Positions 8,513 to 16,291 of a DNA stretch of 38,383 nucleotides are shown in pieces. Below the pieces are notes generated by a model. That model was not told where the DNA came from, did not search any database, and worked only from the letters and a program-made list of their open reading frames with translations. The position numbers and the translations under genes were made by a program. The DNA is taken from positions 1 to 38,383 of the forward strand of contig JAADDU010000022.1 in the NCBI GenBank assembly GCA_013153755.1, given 5' to 3'. The first letter of the stretch is position 1. Each line of letters starts with the position of its first letter. The DNA is from Campylobacterota bacterium (GTDB taxonomy: Bacteria > Campylobacterota > Campylobacteria > Campylobacterales > Sulfurimonadaceae).

Positions 8513-9890
8513 TTAAACTCTCTAATATATACTCCATATCTATATGTTTGTCTATATGGTTTGCAAAATTTGCTATACTTTTTTCTTTAAATTCTTTAAA
8601 ACAGTAACCTTTATAGCTGGTGTTTATCTCTTGAAATATTTTTTTTCTTAGTTCATCATTTTCAAAAATGCCATGCAAGAATGTACCGTATAGATTTATA
8701 CTTTTTTTGTTTCTTTTTTTTGTTATACCATTGTGTATTTCATATGCGTTGCACATAATTCCAAAAACTCTATAACACCCTTTTTTTACCACTTTTTTAT
8801 GTTTAAATTTAACATTACCTTTAAATCTAGCAAATCCATCAGTTACATCTTGATTTGATTCTATATGCACTGCATCTAAAATTTTTTCATACATCATTTC
8901 GTATCCACCACAAATGGCAAAAATCATCTTCTTATCTGATTTTAGTATCTCCTCAAATCCCATCTCTCTTAACCATGCTAAATCATCTATGACCCTCTTT
9001 GAACCTGGTAGTATTAGTATATCGCATCTTGATGCTTCATTGATGCTTTGTATAAAATTAACATCAAGTTCATTATCAACTATGAGTGGCTCAAAGTCTG
9101 TAAAATTACTTATATGTGGTAGTTTTATAATGCCAACTTTTATGATGGCTTTACTTATATCTTGTTTGTAGTTCATAATAGACTGAGAGTCTTCAAAACC
9201 TAAGTTAAATGGAAGGTATGGAACTACCCCTAAAACTTTTAACCCTAGTCTATCTTGTATGATATTTACACCTTCATCAAAAAGTTTCATATCCCCTCTA
9301 AATTTATTTACAACAACACCTATGATATTTTTACGAAGTTTTTTTGGCAGTAGTTTATAAACTCCATAAATGGAAGCAAAAACACCACCCCTTTCTATAT
9401 CAGCTACTAAAATAATCTTAGTATTGAACTTTTTTGCTATGTATATGTTGGATAAATCTTTATCCATTAGGTTGAGTTCTACTGGACTTCCAGCACCCTC
9501 TGCAACTATACACTCATACTCATTTTGTAGTTTTTTAAATGCTTTTTTTACATGAGGTTTTAGTGCATCTAAATCACGATAATAGCTCCAAACATCTTTG
9601 TTACCTATACTTTTTCCGTTGATGATTAGATGTGCTTTAGATGCCTCACCAGATTTTAGTAAGATGGGGTTTATGAGAGGGGAAGTTTTCAAGCCTATCG
9701 CTTCTGCTGCAAAAGCTTGAGGTATAGCAATCTCTCCCCCTTCATCGGTCACTTGAGAGTTGTTTGATACATTTTGAGCTTTAAAAGGAGTTACTTTTAT
9801 ACCCCTTTGATGAAGTAGATAAGTGATAGCAAAAGATAGGGTTGATTTACCTGCATCACTACTTGTTCCAAAGATACTAAGAGAGTTCAT
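8505..9890 (-). CDS. cobQ: Cobyric acid synthase (glutamine-hydrolysing)
   Basis: Amidates the b, d, e and g side chains of adenosylcobyrinic acid a,c-diamide using glutamine and ATP. The N-terminal dethiobiotin-synthetase-like ATPase domain starts with FGTSSDAGKSTLSF (residues 7-20) and includes EGAGSPVELNL (131-141). The C-terminal triad-type amidotransferase domain has the nucleophile Cys327 in AICGGYEMM and the catalytic His406 in YGTFLHGIFEN. At 461 aa it is slightly shorter than the usual 480-510. The ATG is preceded by AAGGT at a good distance. It is followed by cbiB with an 8-base overlap and is divergent from folE across 93 bases. Synonym cbiP. Confidence 0.94.
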   Translation of the reverse strand: MNSLSIFGTSSDAGKSTLSFAITYLLHQRGIKVTPFKAQNVSNNSQVTDEGGEIAIPQAFAAEAIGLKTSPLINPILLKSGEASKAHLIINGKSIGNKDVWSYYRDLDALKPHVKKAFKKLQNEYECIVAEGAGSPVELNLMDKDLSNIYIAKKFNTKIILVADIERGGVFASIYGVYKLLPKKLRKNIIGVVVNKFRGDMKLFDEGVNIIQDRLGLKVLGVVPYLPFNLGFEDSQSIMNYKQDISKAIIKVGIIKLPHISNFTDFEPLIVDNELDVNFIQSINEASRCDILILPGSKRVIDDLAWLREMGFEEILKSDKKMIFAICGGYEMMYEKILDAVHIESNQDVTDGFARFKGNVKFKHKKVVKKGCYRVFGIMCNAYEIHNGITKKRNKKSINLYGTFLHGIFENDELRKKIFQEINTSYKGYCFKEFKEKSIANFANHIDKHIDMEYILESLNE

Positions 9891-9983
9891 TTTTTACCTT
9901 GGTTTTTAAATTTATCATAATAAGAGTTCTTTTTTTCAGCTATATATAGATATTATATTATAATTAATCTTAAGGGTATAAAG

Positions 9984-10568
9984 TTGTCAGATAATAAAAA
10001 TGTAGATTTTGAAAATGCTGTAAAGACTATGATGAGTTATGTGGATGAAAATCCAGATAGAGAGGGGCTTTTAGATACTCCAAAAAGAGTTAGAAAAGCT
10101 TATGAATTTATTTATGGTGGTTATAAAGAAAATCCAAAAGAGATACTACAAAAAGCACTTTTTACATCATCTAATGATGAGATGGTTCTCATAAAAGATA
10201 TAGAATTTTACTCAACTTGTGAACATCATTTACTACCTATTATAGGGCGTGTTCATGTTGCTTATATTCCAGATGGAAAGGTGGTTGGACTCTCTAAAAT
10301 CCCTCGTGTAGTAAATGTTTTTGCTCGTCGTATGCAGATTCAAGAGCAACTAACAGAGCAAATAGCAGATGCAATAATGGATACCATAGCACCAAAAGGT
10401 GTGGCAGTTGTGATTCAAGCTCGTCATATGTGTATGGAGATGCGTGGTGTTGAGAAGATAAATTCAACGACAACATCATCTGCGCTTAGAGGTTTGTTTA
10501 AAAGGGATGAAAAAACACGAGCAGAATTCTTCTCACTCATAAACTCCCCATCAGGTAGCAGATATTAA
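9984..10568 (+). CDS. folE: GTP cyclohydrolase I
   Basis: Converts GTP to dihydroneopterin triphosphate, the first step of folate and pterin synthesis. Zinc ligands are Cys79 with His82 (STCEHHLLP) and Cys150 ([10 protein letters not shown]), and the loop [10 protein letters not shown] is conserved; length (194 aa) is normal. The start is a TTG at 9984 with AAGGG at 9972-9976; the next in-frame Met lies inside the conserved N-terminal helix, so TTG is preferred. A TATAAT at 9959-9964 could be the -10 element, giving a very short leader. The last base of the stop codon is the first base of the fliI ATG, so fliI translation is probably coupled to folE. Confidence 0.96.
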   Translation: MSDNKNVDFENAVKTMMSYVDENPDREGLLDTPKRVRKAYEFIYGGYKENPKEILQKALFTSSNDEMVLIKDIEFYSTCEHHLLPIIGRVHVAYIPDGKVVGLSKIPRVVNVFARRMQIQEQLTEQIADAIMDTIAPKGVAVVIQARHMCMEMRGVEKINSTTTSSALRGLFKRDEKTRAEFFSLINSPSGSRY

Positions 10569-11875
10569 TGCCACTAAAATCACTAAAAGATAAGATTGCA
10601 TCTAAGAATTATTCTGTAGCATTTGGTGAGGTTGTTAAGATAAATGCAACAGTTATAACAGCAACAGGTCTTAGTGTTAGTATTAGTGATATGGTAAAGA
10701 TAGTTTCTAATTCAACTTCTCAAGAGACTATGGGAATGGTTACAGAGATAGATGGTAACACTTTTTTTATAACACCTTTTAGTTTTGTAGAGGGATTTTG
10801 TTCTGGAGATAGGGTGTTTTTAGATCAAGCTGGGATGAATATACCTGTGGGTAGCTCTTTACTTGGTAGAGTAGTTGATCCATTTATGAACCCTATAGAT
10901 GGCAAGGGTAATATAGTAGACTCTAAGGTGTCTCCTATTATTAAATCTCCTATACCTGCTATGAAAAGGGGTATGATAGATGAGGTTTTTAGTGTAGGTG
11001 TTAAGAGTATAGATGCACTATTGACATGTGGAAAAGGACAAAAACTTGGTATCTTTGCAGGTAGTGGGGTTGGAAAATCAACACTAATGGGGATGATAGT
11101 AAGAGGCTCAAAAGCACCCATAAAAGTGGTTGCACTTATAGGAGAGAGAGGTAGAGAAGTCCCTGAATTTATAGAGAAAAATCTAGGTGGAGATTTAACA
11201 AATACAGTTATCATAGTCGCAACTAGTGACGATAGCCCACTTATGAGAAAGTATGGAGCTTTTGCTGCTATGAGTGTAGCTGAACACTTTAAAGACAAGG
11301 GTTTAGATGTGCTTTTTATTATGGATAGTGTCACAAGGTTTGCTATGGCTCAAAGAGAGATAGGACTTGCCCTTGGAGAACCTCCAACATCAAAAGGCTA
11401 TCCACCATCATCACTTACACTTTTACCACAGTTGATGGAGAGGGCTGGAAAAGAGGAAGGAAAGGGTAGTATAACTGCTTTTTTTACTGTTTTAATCGAG
11501 GGTGATGATATGAGTGACCCTATAGCTGACCAATCTCGTTCCATACTTGATGGTCATATAGTTTTATCAAGAGAGCTTACAGATTTTGGTATATATCCAC
11601 CTATACATGTTTTAAACTCTGCATCTAGGGTAATGAATGACATCATAACACAAGAGCATCTAAAAGCAGTTATGAAATTTAGAAGACTCTACACGCTACT
11701 AAAAGAAAATGAGATGCTTATTCGTATAGGTGCTTATGCTAAGGGTACAGATATAGAGCTTGATGAAGCTATGGATAAGAAAAAAGCGATGGAAGAGTTT
11801 GTTTCTCAGTATGCTAATGAGCAGGTAGAGTATGAGAAAACTGTTAATGAGATTATAGAAATTATGAACCAATAA
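10568..11875 (+). CDS. fliI: Flagellum-specific ATPase of the type III export apparatus
   Basis: Cytoplasmic ATPase that helps unfold and deliver flagellar substrates to the export gate. The Walker A motif AGSGVGKST is at residues 164-172. The conserved block VLFIMDSVTRFAMAQREIG (Walker B) is followed by LGEPPTSKGYPPS, the pattern that separates FliI/type III ATPases from F1 beta subunits. Length (435 aa) is typical. It is separated from any other flagellar gene in this window, being placed behind folE with a one-base overlap. Its 3' end overlaps the convergent beta-propeller gene by 14 bases. I see no sign of damage. Confidence 0.95.
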   Translation: MPLKSLKDKIASKNYSVAFGEVVKINATVITATGLSVSISDMVKIVSNSTSQETMGMVTEIDGNTFFITPFSFVEGFCSGDRVFLDQAGMNIPVGSSLLGRVVDPFMNPIDGKGNIVDSKVSPIIKSPIPAMKRGMIDEVFSVGVKSIDALLTCGKGQKLGIFAGSGVGKSTLMGMIVRGSKAPIKVVALIGERGREVPEFIEKNLGGDLTNTVIIVATSDDSPLMRKYGAFAAMSVAEHFKDKGLDVLFIMDSVTRFAMAQREIGLALGEPPTSKGYPPSSLTLLPQLMERAGKEEGKGSITAFFTVLIEGDDMSDPIADQSRSILDGHIVLSRELTDFGIYPPIHVLNSASRVMNDIITQEHLKAVMKFRRLYTLLKENEMLIRIGAYAKGTDIELDEAMDKKKAMEEFVSQYANEQVEYEKTVNEIIEIMNQ

Positions 11876-13982
11876 TCTTTGAGTTTACCCAATCATCTCT
11901 AGTTTTATTTGTAGTTTCTATCTGCGTTATAGCTAGCTTTTTAGAGGAAATACTCTCATACCTATCCATAATCAAAATGATTTCTGTATCTTTTGTGAAA
12001 ATATCTATGTATGAGTAAATAAGGTTTTTAGCATTATTAAATTTATGGTTTGAAAGTAGATGTAGTATATGTACTTGAAATGCAAGTCTAAGCAAAGAGC
12101 CTATTCTTTCTCGTCTGTGTGCTAGCTTTATAAGTTCTCCAAGTGTTGATTTTATCTCTCTTGCACTACCTTTTATGGCATGATTTTCACATCTGTTTAT
12201 TAGTTTAAACCAGTGACGATGTAGTAATGTACCTAGTTCAGAGTGTTGTAAATGAGGGTACTCATCTATAATTTCATAACATCTAAAAAAATCATTCTCA
12301 GTATAAGCATCTTGCAAATTTTGCATATTTAAACACATCATATAGAGTTCTTCTATCTCTTGTTTGAAGTTTGGCATATTTTCTATCTTCTTGAGTGCTT
12401 CTTTTGCTTTGTTTAGTTGATTTTGCTTTATATATATTTTTATCTCTTGGATAGATTCTTGTATATTTTCTTCAAGTGTTTTAAATATAGGCATTTGTAA
12501 AAATAGTTTATTTTGTTTTGAGATTTCATTAATAACTTTAAAGTTTTTACTGTTTATGGCTTTTACAAATTCTATAAATAAATCATTGTGCATTAGCATT
12601 AGATGTATAAGATTTCGTTTTGACTGTACCGGTATGAATTCATGAAAAATATTCTTTGCATGGTTTATTTGATTGTTACTTATATGTTTTTGAGCGATAC
12701 TAAATGTTTCTTTCCACTTTCTCTCCATATTTTTATGTTCTTTTGTCAGCTTTAAAGGTGGGAATTTTTCACTCATAGCATAACAAATAGAGTATTTTTT
12801 ATCTAAGTAGAGGATATTAAATCTATGATAGTTTTCAAATGCTTTAAATAGTAATCTTATAGATTCTTTTTTTGAATCTACATTTTGATAGTTATTCATG
12901 ATCTCTTTTGCAAGTTTTTCATTTTTATTTATGAGAGCTTCTGTTGCTCTTTTGTAGTTTTGTATATATCTCTTCTCTAACTCTTGATGAGCATCTGTTC
13001 CTATTAGCATTGGCTCATCTTCTATGAGTTTAAATGCCTTATCTATAGAGTTATGTAATATAAGTGATTTTAGTCGTTTGGTATTAGGAAGTTCTACATG
13101 AAGAAGCTTATTGTTGCTTAGGGCTACTATGAGAGTGTCTTTATCTGTAAGTTCTAAGAAGTTAATTTTATCTTCAAATTTTATGTATTTAGTATGTATA
13201 AGTGTTTTTTGTTTTGAATCTACAATATAAATTCTTTTAGAATTAGCATGTATGATGAGGTAGTTTGTATTTGGAATTTGCTTTATTTGTGAAATCTTTT
13301 TTTCATTAAGATGAATAGTTTTTAAAACTTTGTTTTTACAAATGGATATAAATTGTAAATCACCATTATTATCACCACATAAGATAGTCTCTGTATCTAA
13401 AAAGAGTAAAGCAGTTTTTAAAAATGTGTTATGAAAAAGTATGTGTTTATTTGCTTGAGAGTATATATCAACTATAAAGATAATTCCACCATGACCACCT
13501 ACAGCTATGAAATTTTTATAATATGTGATAGAACTTATAAAATGGTTTCTAAATTTATTGGTTTTATTTTTATATCCAAATGAAAAAAGTCTTGATATGT
13601 GTAGGTTTGAATTATATTTATACAGCATAACCCGTGCATCTTTTGTCCCTGCTATGATATAGTTTGAAGAATTGTCAAACGATAAGATGATTAGGTGTTT
13701 TGTTTGTGTATCTATTTTTTTTATGATTTCGTTTGTTATTAAATCAGCTATGTATAAATACCTTTTTGTGCTAAAAGCGATTCGTTTTCCATTCTTTGAA
13801 AAGGTTACAGCTAGAGTATGACTACTTAAATCTTTATGCGTAAAAGTATAATTTGGTTTACATTTTGATAGACTAAGACTATCTACTCCATCATATTTAG
13901 TAGAAAATATGATTTTATCAATTGTTTTTGATAGATTTGTAATTTGAGATGAAGCTGTGTGGATTTCGTTTATTATTGGCAT
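11862..13982 (-). CDS. Large beta-propeller (WD40-like) plus helical repeat protein
   Basis: A 706-aa protein without signal peptide or membrane helix. Residues about 20-320 contain WD40-like blade repeats: LAVTFSKNGKRIAFSTKRYLYIADLITNEII, LIILSFDNSSNYIIAGTKDARVMLYKYN, then blades with GGHGGIIFIVDI and CGDNNGDLQFISI. The remainder (about 330-690) is entirely helical and rich in Lys, Glu, Leu and Asn, resembling TPR/HEAT-type solenoid helices (for example ISNNQINHAKNIFHEFIPVQ). This suggests a scaffold for protein assembly. No enzymatic motif is visible and I cannot name it. The ATG at 13982 has no clear ribosome site. Its 3' end overlaps fliI by 14 bases in convergent orientation. Confidence 0.75.
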   Translation of the reverse strand: MPIINEIHTASSQITNLSKTIDKIIFSTKYDGVDSLSLSKCKPNYTFTHKDLSSHTLAVTFSKNGKRIAFSTKRYLYIADLITNEIIKKIDTQTKHLIILSFDNSSNYIIAGTKDARVMLYKYNSNLHISRLFSFGYKNKTNKFRNHFISSITYYKNFIAVGGHGGIIFIVDIYSQANKHILFHNTFLKTALLFLDTETILCGDNNGDLQFISICKNKVLKTIHLNEKKISQIKQIPNTNYLIIHANSKRIYIVDSKQKTLIHTKYIKFEDKINFLELTDKDTLIVALSNNKLLHVELPNTKRLKSLILHNSIDKAFKLIEDEPMLIGTDAHQELEKRYIQNYKRATEALINKNEKLAKEIMNNYQNVDSKKESIRLLFKAFENYHRFNILYLDKKYSICYAMSEKFPPLKLTKEHKNMERKWKETFSIAQKHISNNQINHAKNIFHEFIPVQSKRNLIHLMLMHNDLFIEFVKAINSKNFKVINEISKQNKLFLQMPIFKTLEENIQESIQEIKIYIKQNQLNKAKEALKKIENMPNFKQEIEELYMMCLNMQNLQDAYTENDFFRCYEIIDEYPHLQHSELGTLLHRHWFKLINRCENHAIKGSAREIKSTLGELIKLAHRRERIGSLLRLAFQVHILHLLSNHKFNNAKNLIYSYIDIFTKDTEIILIMDRYESISSKKLAITQIETTNKTRDDWVNSKIIGS

Positions 13983-14040
13983 ATATAATTATATATAAAA
14001 AAAGGGGTTTAGTTGCTTAAAAGGTTTATAAAAAGAAAGT

Positions 14041-14063
14041 TTAAGCCACAAAAAGTGGCTTAA
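14041..14063 (-). terminator. Rho-independent terminator of the psr unit
   Basis: Perfect 9-bp stem TTAAGCCAC / GTGGCTTAA with a 5-base A loop (read on plus). It starts eight bases beyond the stop of the 107-aa cytochrome-like gene. On the minus strand the stem is followed by ACTTTCTTTTTTAT, a U-rich tract, so it should end minus-strand transcription from psrABC and that gene. Confidence 0.8.
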
Positions 14064-14070
14064 GAGTTAA

Positions 14071-14394
14071 TTAACAAGATGGAACATTTCCACTATCGTT
14101 AGCAAACTCATAGAAAAAGTCATAGTAGTGTTTAAGATATTTTTCTTTTAATGCTTTATCTTTAGCAGTTGGACAAATAGTTTTAATCTCTTTAGCTAGT
14201 CCAGCACCATTACCGATTTCTTCCCATTCATCTTGAGAATGTTTAGCAGACATTTTACCACCATTCATACCACAAGCACCTTTAAGCTTTTTAAGATAAA
14301 GTTTTTGACCTTTACCAGCATCTGCATTTAAAGTAACAGAACCCATTCCTAAGATAAGTGTTGTCGCAAGAGCGATTTTAACGATTTTATTCAT
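14071..14394 (-). CDS. Small secreted cytochrome-c-like protein lacking a haem motif
   Basis: A 107-aa protein with a clear signal peptide (about residues 1-25, ending TLNADA) and a strong AAGGAG ribosome site. The mature part begins GKGQKLYLKKLKGACGMNGGKMSAKHSQDEWEEI. This resembles the start of small class I cytochromes (GQKLYLKK followed by CxxCH), but here CGMNG replaces the CxxCH, so covalent haem attachment by the standard motif is impossible. Three cysteines remain: Cys41, Cys74 and the C-terminal residue Cys107. It is the last gene of the psrABC unit, 128 bases below psrC and just before a strong terminator. A periplasmic thiol or sulfane-sulfur role would fit the context but is unproven. 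Confidence 0.8.
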   Translation of the reverse strand: MNKIVKIALATTLILGMGSVTLNADAGKGQKLYLKKLKGACGMNGGKMSAKHSQDEWEEIGNGAGLAKEIKTICPTAKDKALKEKYLKHYYDFFYEFANDSGNVPSC

Positions 14395-14522
14395 TTTTTC
14401 TCCTTGTTGAATTGCATAAGTGTACCGAAGAAAATATAAAAATAATATTTATTATAAAATTAATCTATATAATTTATATTTAGCGTTACACATTTTTTAG
14501 TATTTTAAATGAAGAAAGGGGC

Positions 14523-15713
14523 TTAGTGAGCCTCTTCCTCATCAAGATTAAATACTTTAGTACCTACATAGTATAACATTAAACATATACCAAGACCACC
14601 AAGAGATATCATGATCTCAGTACTACTTGGAAAATAGTGAATCCACTCTGGTGGAAGTTGATACTCTGCTTTTTTAAGCATTTGTAATGGTTTAACTTGA
14701 GTATCATGTACAAGATTGTATCTCATAAAGAAAATTCCAACCATACCACTTAATGATGCCCAGAACATAAGAACAGGACTTCTACCAAAATCTTTGAGTA
14801 TTACAAGCAAAGGTATAATCATAGCTAACACAACTTCTACATGAAATGCAGTCGAATGTATAATATGTTCAGCAACTTCAGCACGATTTGGCATACCACC
14901 ATACATATCTGTTAAAAGTTTCCATGTTACGAAGAAAATTAAGATAGAGATTAGTAAACCTTGTATCTTAGCAAGACCTTGAAGCATAGTTTTTACTTTT
15001 GCTGGGAAATTTAATTTATATCTAAATCCCATAATGATAAATGCGATAAATACACCTGTAATAAACGCAGTTAAGATAAAGTATGTTGGATAGAACACAC
15101 CTTGTGAGATTGTTCTAGCATTTAAAAAACCAAATACTGAACCAAGATTTGAGTGAGCTGCAAGACCTACTAAAAGACCTGTAAGACCAAAAATCTTAGC
15201 TTTTTTCATGTCATGGTTAAGTAAAAAGTAAAACTCAACAATCATAAATGTTAAGTAAAGACCATAAAGTGTACCCATCCACCAGATAGCAGAAGTTAAA
15301 CCTGGACTTAAAACATTATAGATAAGCATAGTTACTGGGTGACCAATCTCAAATGCGATAACTGCAAAACCAGCTAAAATAGTTACGATTGAACCAAATA
15401 TAGCTCTTTTTGAGATAAGCATATAGTCTTTAAAACCAAATACATCACCAAGTGAACCGATGATACACATACCAGTTGAGCTTACAACAAAAAAGATATA
15501 AACTGCGATTAGTAATCCCCACGGGTGTTCTCTTGTTACATTATAAGCATGGTGACCATGCATTAAATATGTAGCAACTCCTATAACAAACATCGCCAAA
15601 AATGCTACTACTACTACAGCAAGAAGCATATTGATTGGTGTTTTTTCAAAATTGAATAATGATTTGATAGAAAAATCTTCCCTTATAGGAATATTTAATG
15701 GACCTATTTTCAT
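14523..15713 (-). CDS. psrC: Polysulfide reductase membrane subunit (NrfD/PsrC family)
   Basis: Integral membrane quinone-interacting subunit that anchors PsrAB and exchanges electrons with the menaquinone pool. The 396-aa protein is almost entirely hydrophobic helices (about nine or ten), for example LLAVVVVAFLAMFVIGVATYL at about 29-49. The NrfD-family features are clear; the cytosolic N-terminus is short and the C-terminus acidic (NLDEEEAH). A strong AAGGAG ribosome site overlaps the end of psrB, 11 bases upstream. PsrC-type proteins carry no haem, and none is seen here. The same architecture occurs in thiosulfate and tetrathionate reductases, so substrate naming relies on the partner subunits. 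Confidence 0.88.
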   Translation of the reverse strand: MKIGPLNIPIREDFSIKSLFNFEKTPINMLLAVVVVAFLAMFVIGVATYLMHGHHAYNVTREHPWGLLIAVYIFFVVSSTGMCIIGSLGDVFGFKDYMLISKRAIFGSIVTILAGFAVIAFEIGHPVTMLIYNVLSPGLTSAIWWMGTLYGLYLTFMIVEFYFLLNHDMKKAKIFGLTGLLVGLAAHSNLGSVFGFLNARTISQGVFYPTYFILTAFITGVFIAFIIMGFRYKLNFPAKVKTMLQGLAKIQGLLISILIFFVTWKLLTDMYGGMPNRAEVAEHIIHSTAFHVEVVLAMIIPLLVILKDFGRSPVLMFWASLSGMVGIFFMRYNLVHDTQVKPLQMLKKAEYQLPPEWIHYFPSSTEIMISLGGLGICLMLYYVGTKVFNLDEEEAH

Positions 15714-15724
15714 TTCTATGCTCC

Positions 15725-16288
15725 TTATGTTAGATAAAATAATTTTGGATTAGTGCCAAGATGAGATTTTAAACTAAAATGTTCTCTTACTCTTAGTATT
15801 TCACTAATTTCACTATTTGGATCATCTAAATCACCAAAAATTCTTACTTTCGTAGGACAAGTATTTTGACAAGCTGTTGTAGTCTCACCACGAGCAAGTC
15901 TAGTATCTGCACAGAAAGTACATTTATCAACAGTCATAGTTCTATCATCTACATATCTTGCATCGTAAGGACATGCATTCATACAGTAACTACATAAGAT
16001 ACATTTTTCAGGGTCAACTCTTACTATTCCATCTTCAGTATAGTATGTTGCATGAGTAGGACATACATCTTCACATGGAGCATCATCACAATGTTGACAT
16101 TGTGAAGGATAAAAAGCATTTGAAGTTATGTCAAGTAGAGGATATTGCCCCTCTATTTCACCAACACCTACCCAAATTCTATGTTTGTCAGCACCTAATA
16201 GTACTCCGTTTTCTTCTTTACATGCTGTTTCACATGCCTTGCAATTGATACAATTTTTGTAATCAAGTGCCATTCCATATCTAGCCAT
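15725..16288 (-). CDS. psrB: Polysulfide reductase iron-sulfur subunit, four [4Fe-4S]
   Basis: Electron-transfer subunit of 187 aa that links the molybdopterin subunit to the membrane subunit. Sixteen cysteines fall in four ferredoxin-type groups: C13/16/19/23, C64/67/72/76, C96/99/102/106 and C123/126/140/144, enough for four [4Fe-4S] clusters as in the PsrB/DmsB/PhsB family. There is no signal peptide, as expected for a partner exported together with a Tat-targeted catalytic subunit. The ATG lies three bases after the psrA stop, with AAGG inside the psrA end, indicating tight coupling. Length matches the family. Confidence 0.92.
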   Translation of the reverse strand: MARYGMALDYKNCINCKACETACKEENGVLLGADKHRIWVGVGEIEGQYPLLDITSNAFYPSQCQHCDDAPCEDVCPTHATYYTEDGIVRVDPEKCILCSYCMNACPYDARYVDDRTMTVDKCTFCADTRLARGETTTACQNTCPTKVRIFGDLDDPNSEISEILRVREHFSLKSHLGTNPKLFYLT

Positions 16289-16291
16289 AAA

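Noticed and set aside
9891..9983. Possible cobalamin riboswitch upstream of cobQ
   Set aside because: The 93-base gap is too short for the element and no B12-box-like sequence is visible.
10825..11334. 169-aa open frame opposite fliI
   Set aside because: Antisense shadow of the conserved FliI ATPase core with no family features.
14500..14535. Weak hairpin at the psrC stop (GGCT/AGCC)
   Set aside because: Only four good pairs and partly in the coding end; a stronger terminator lies after the next gene, so psrC probably reads through.
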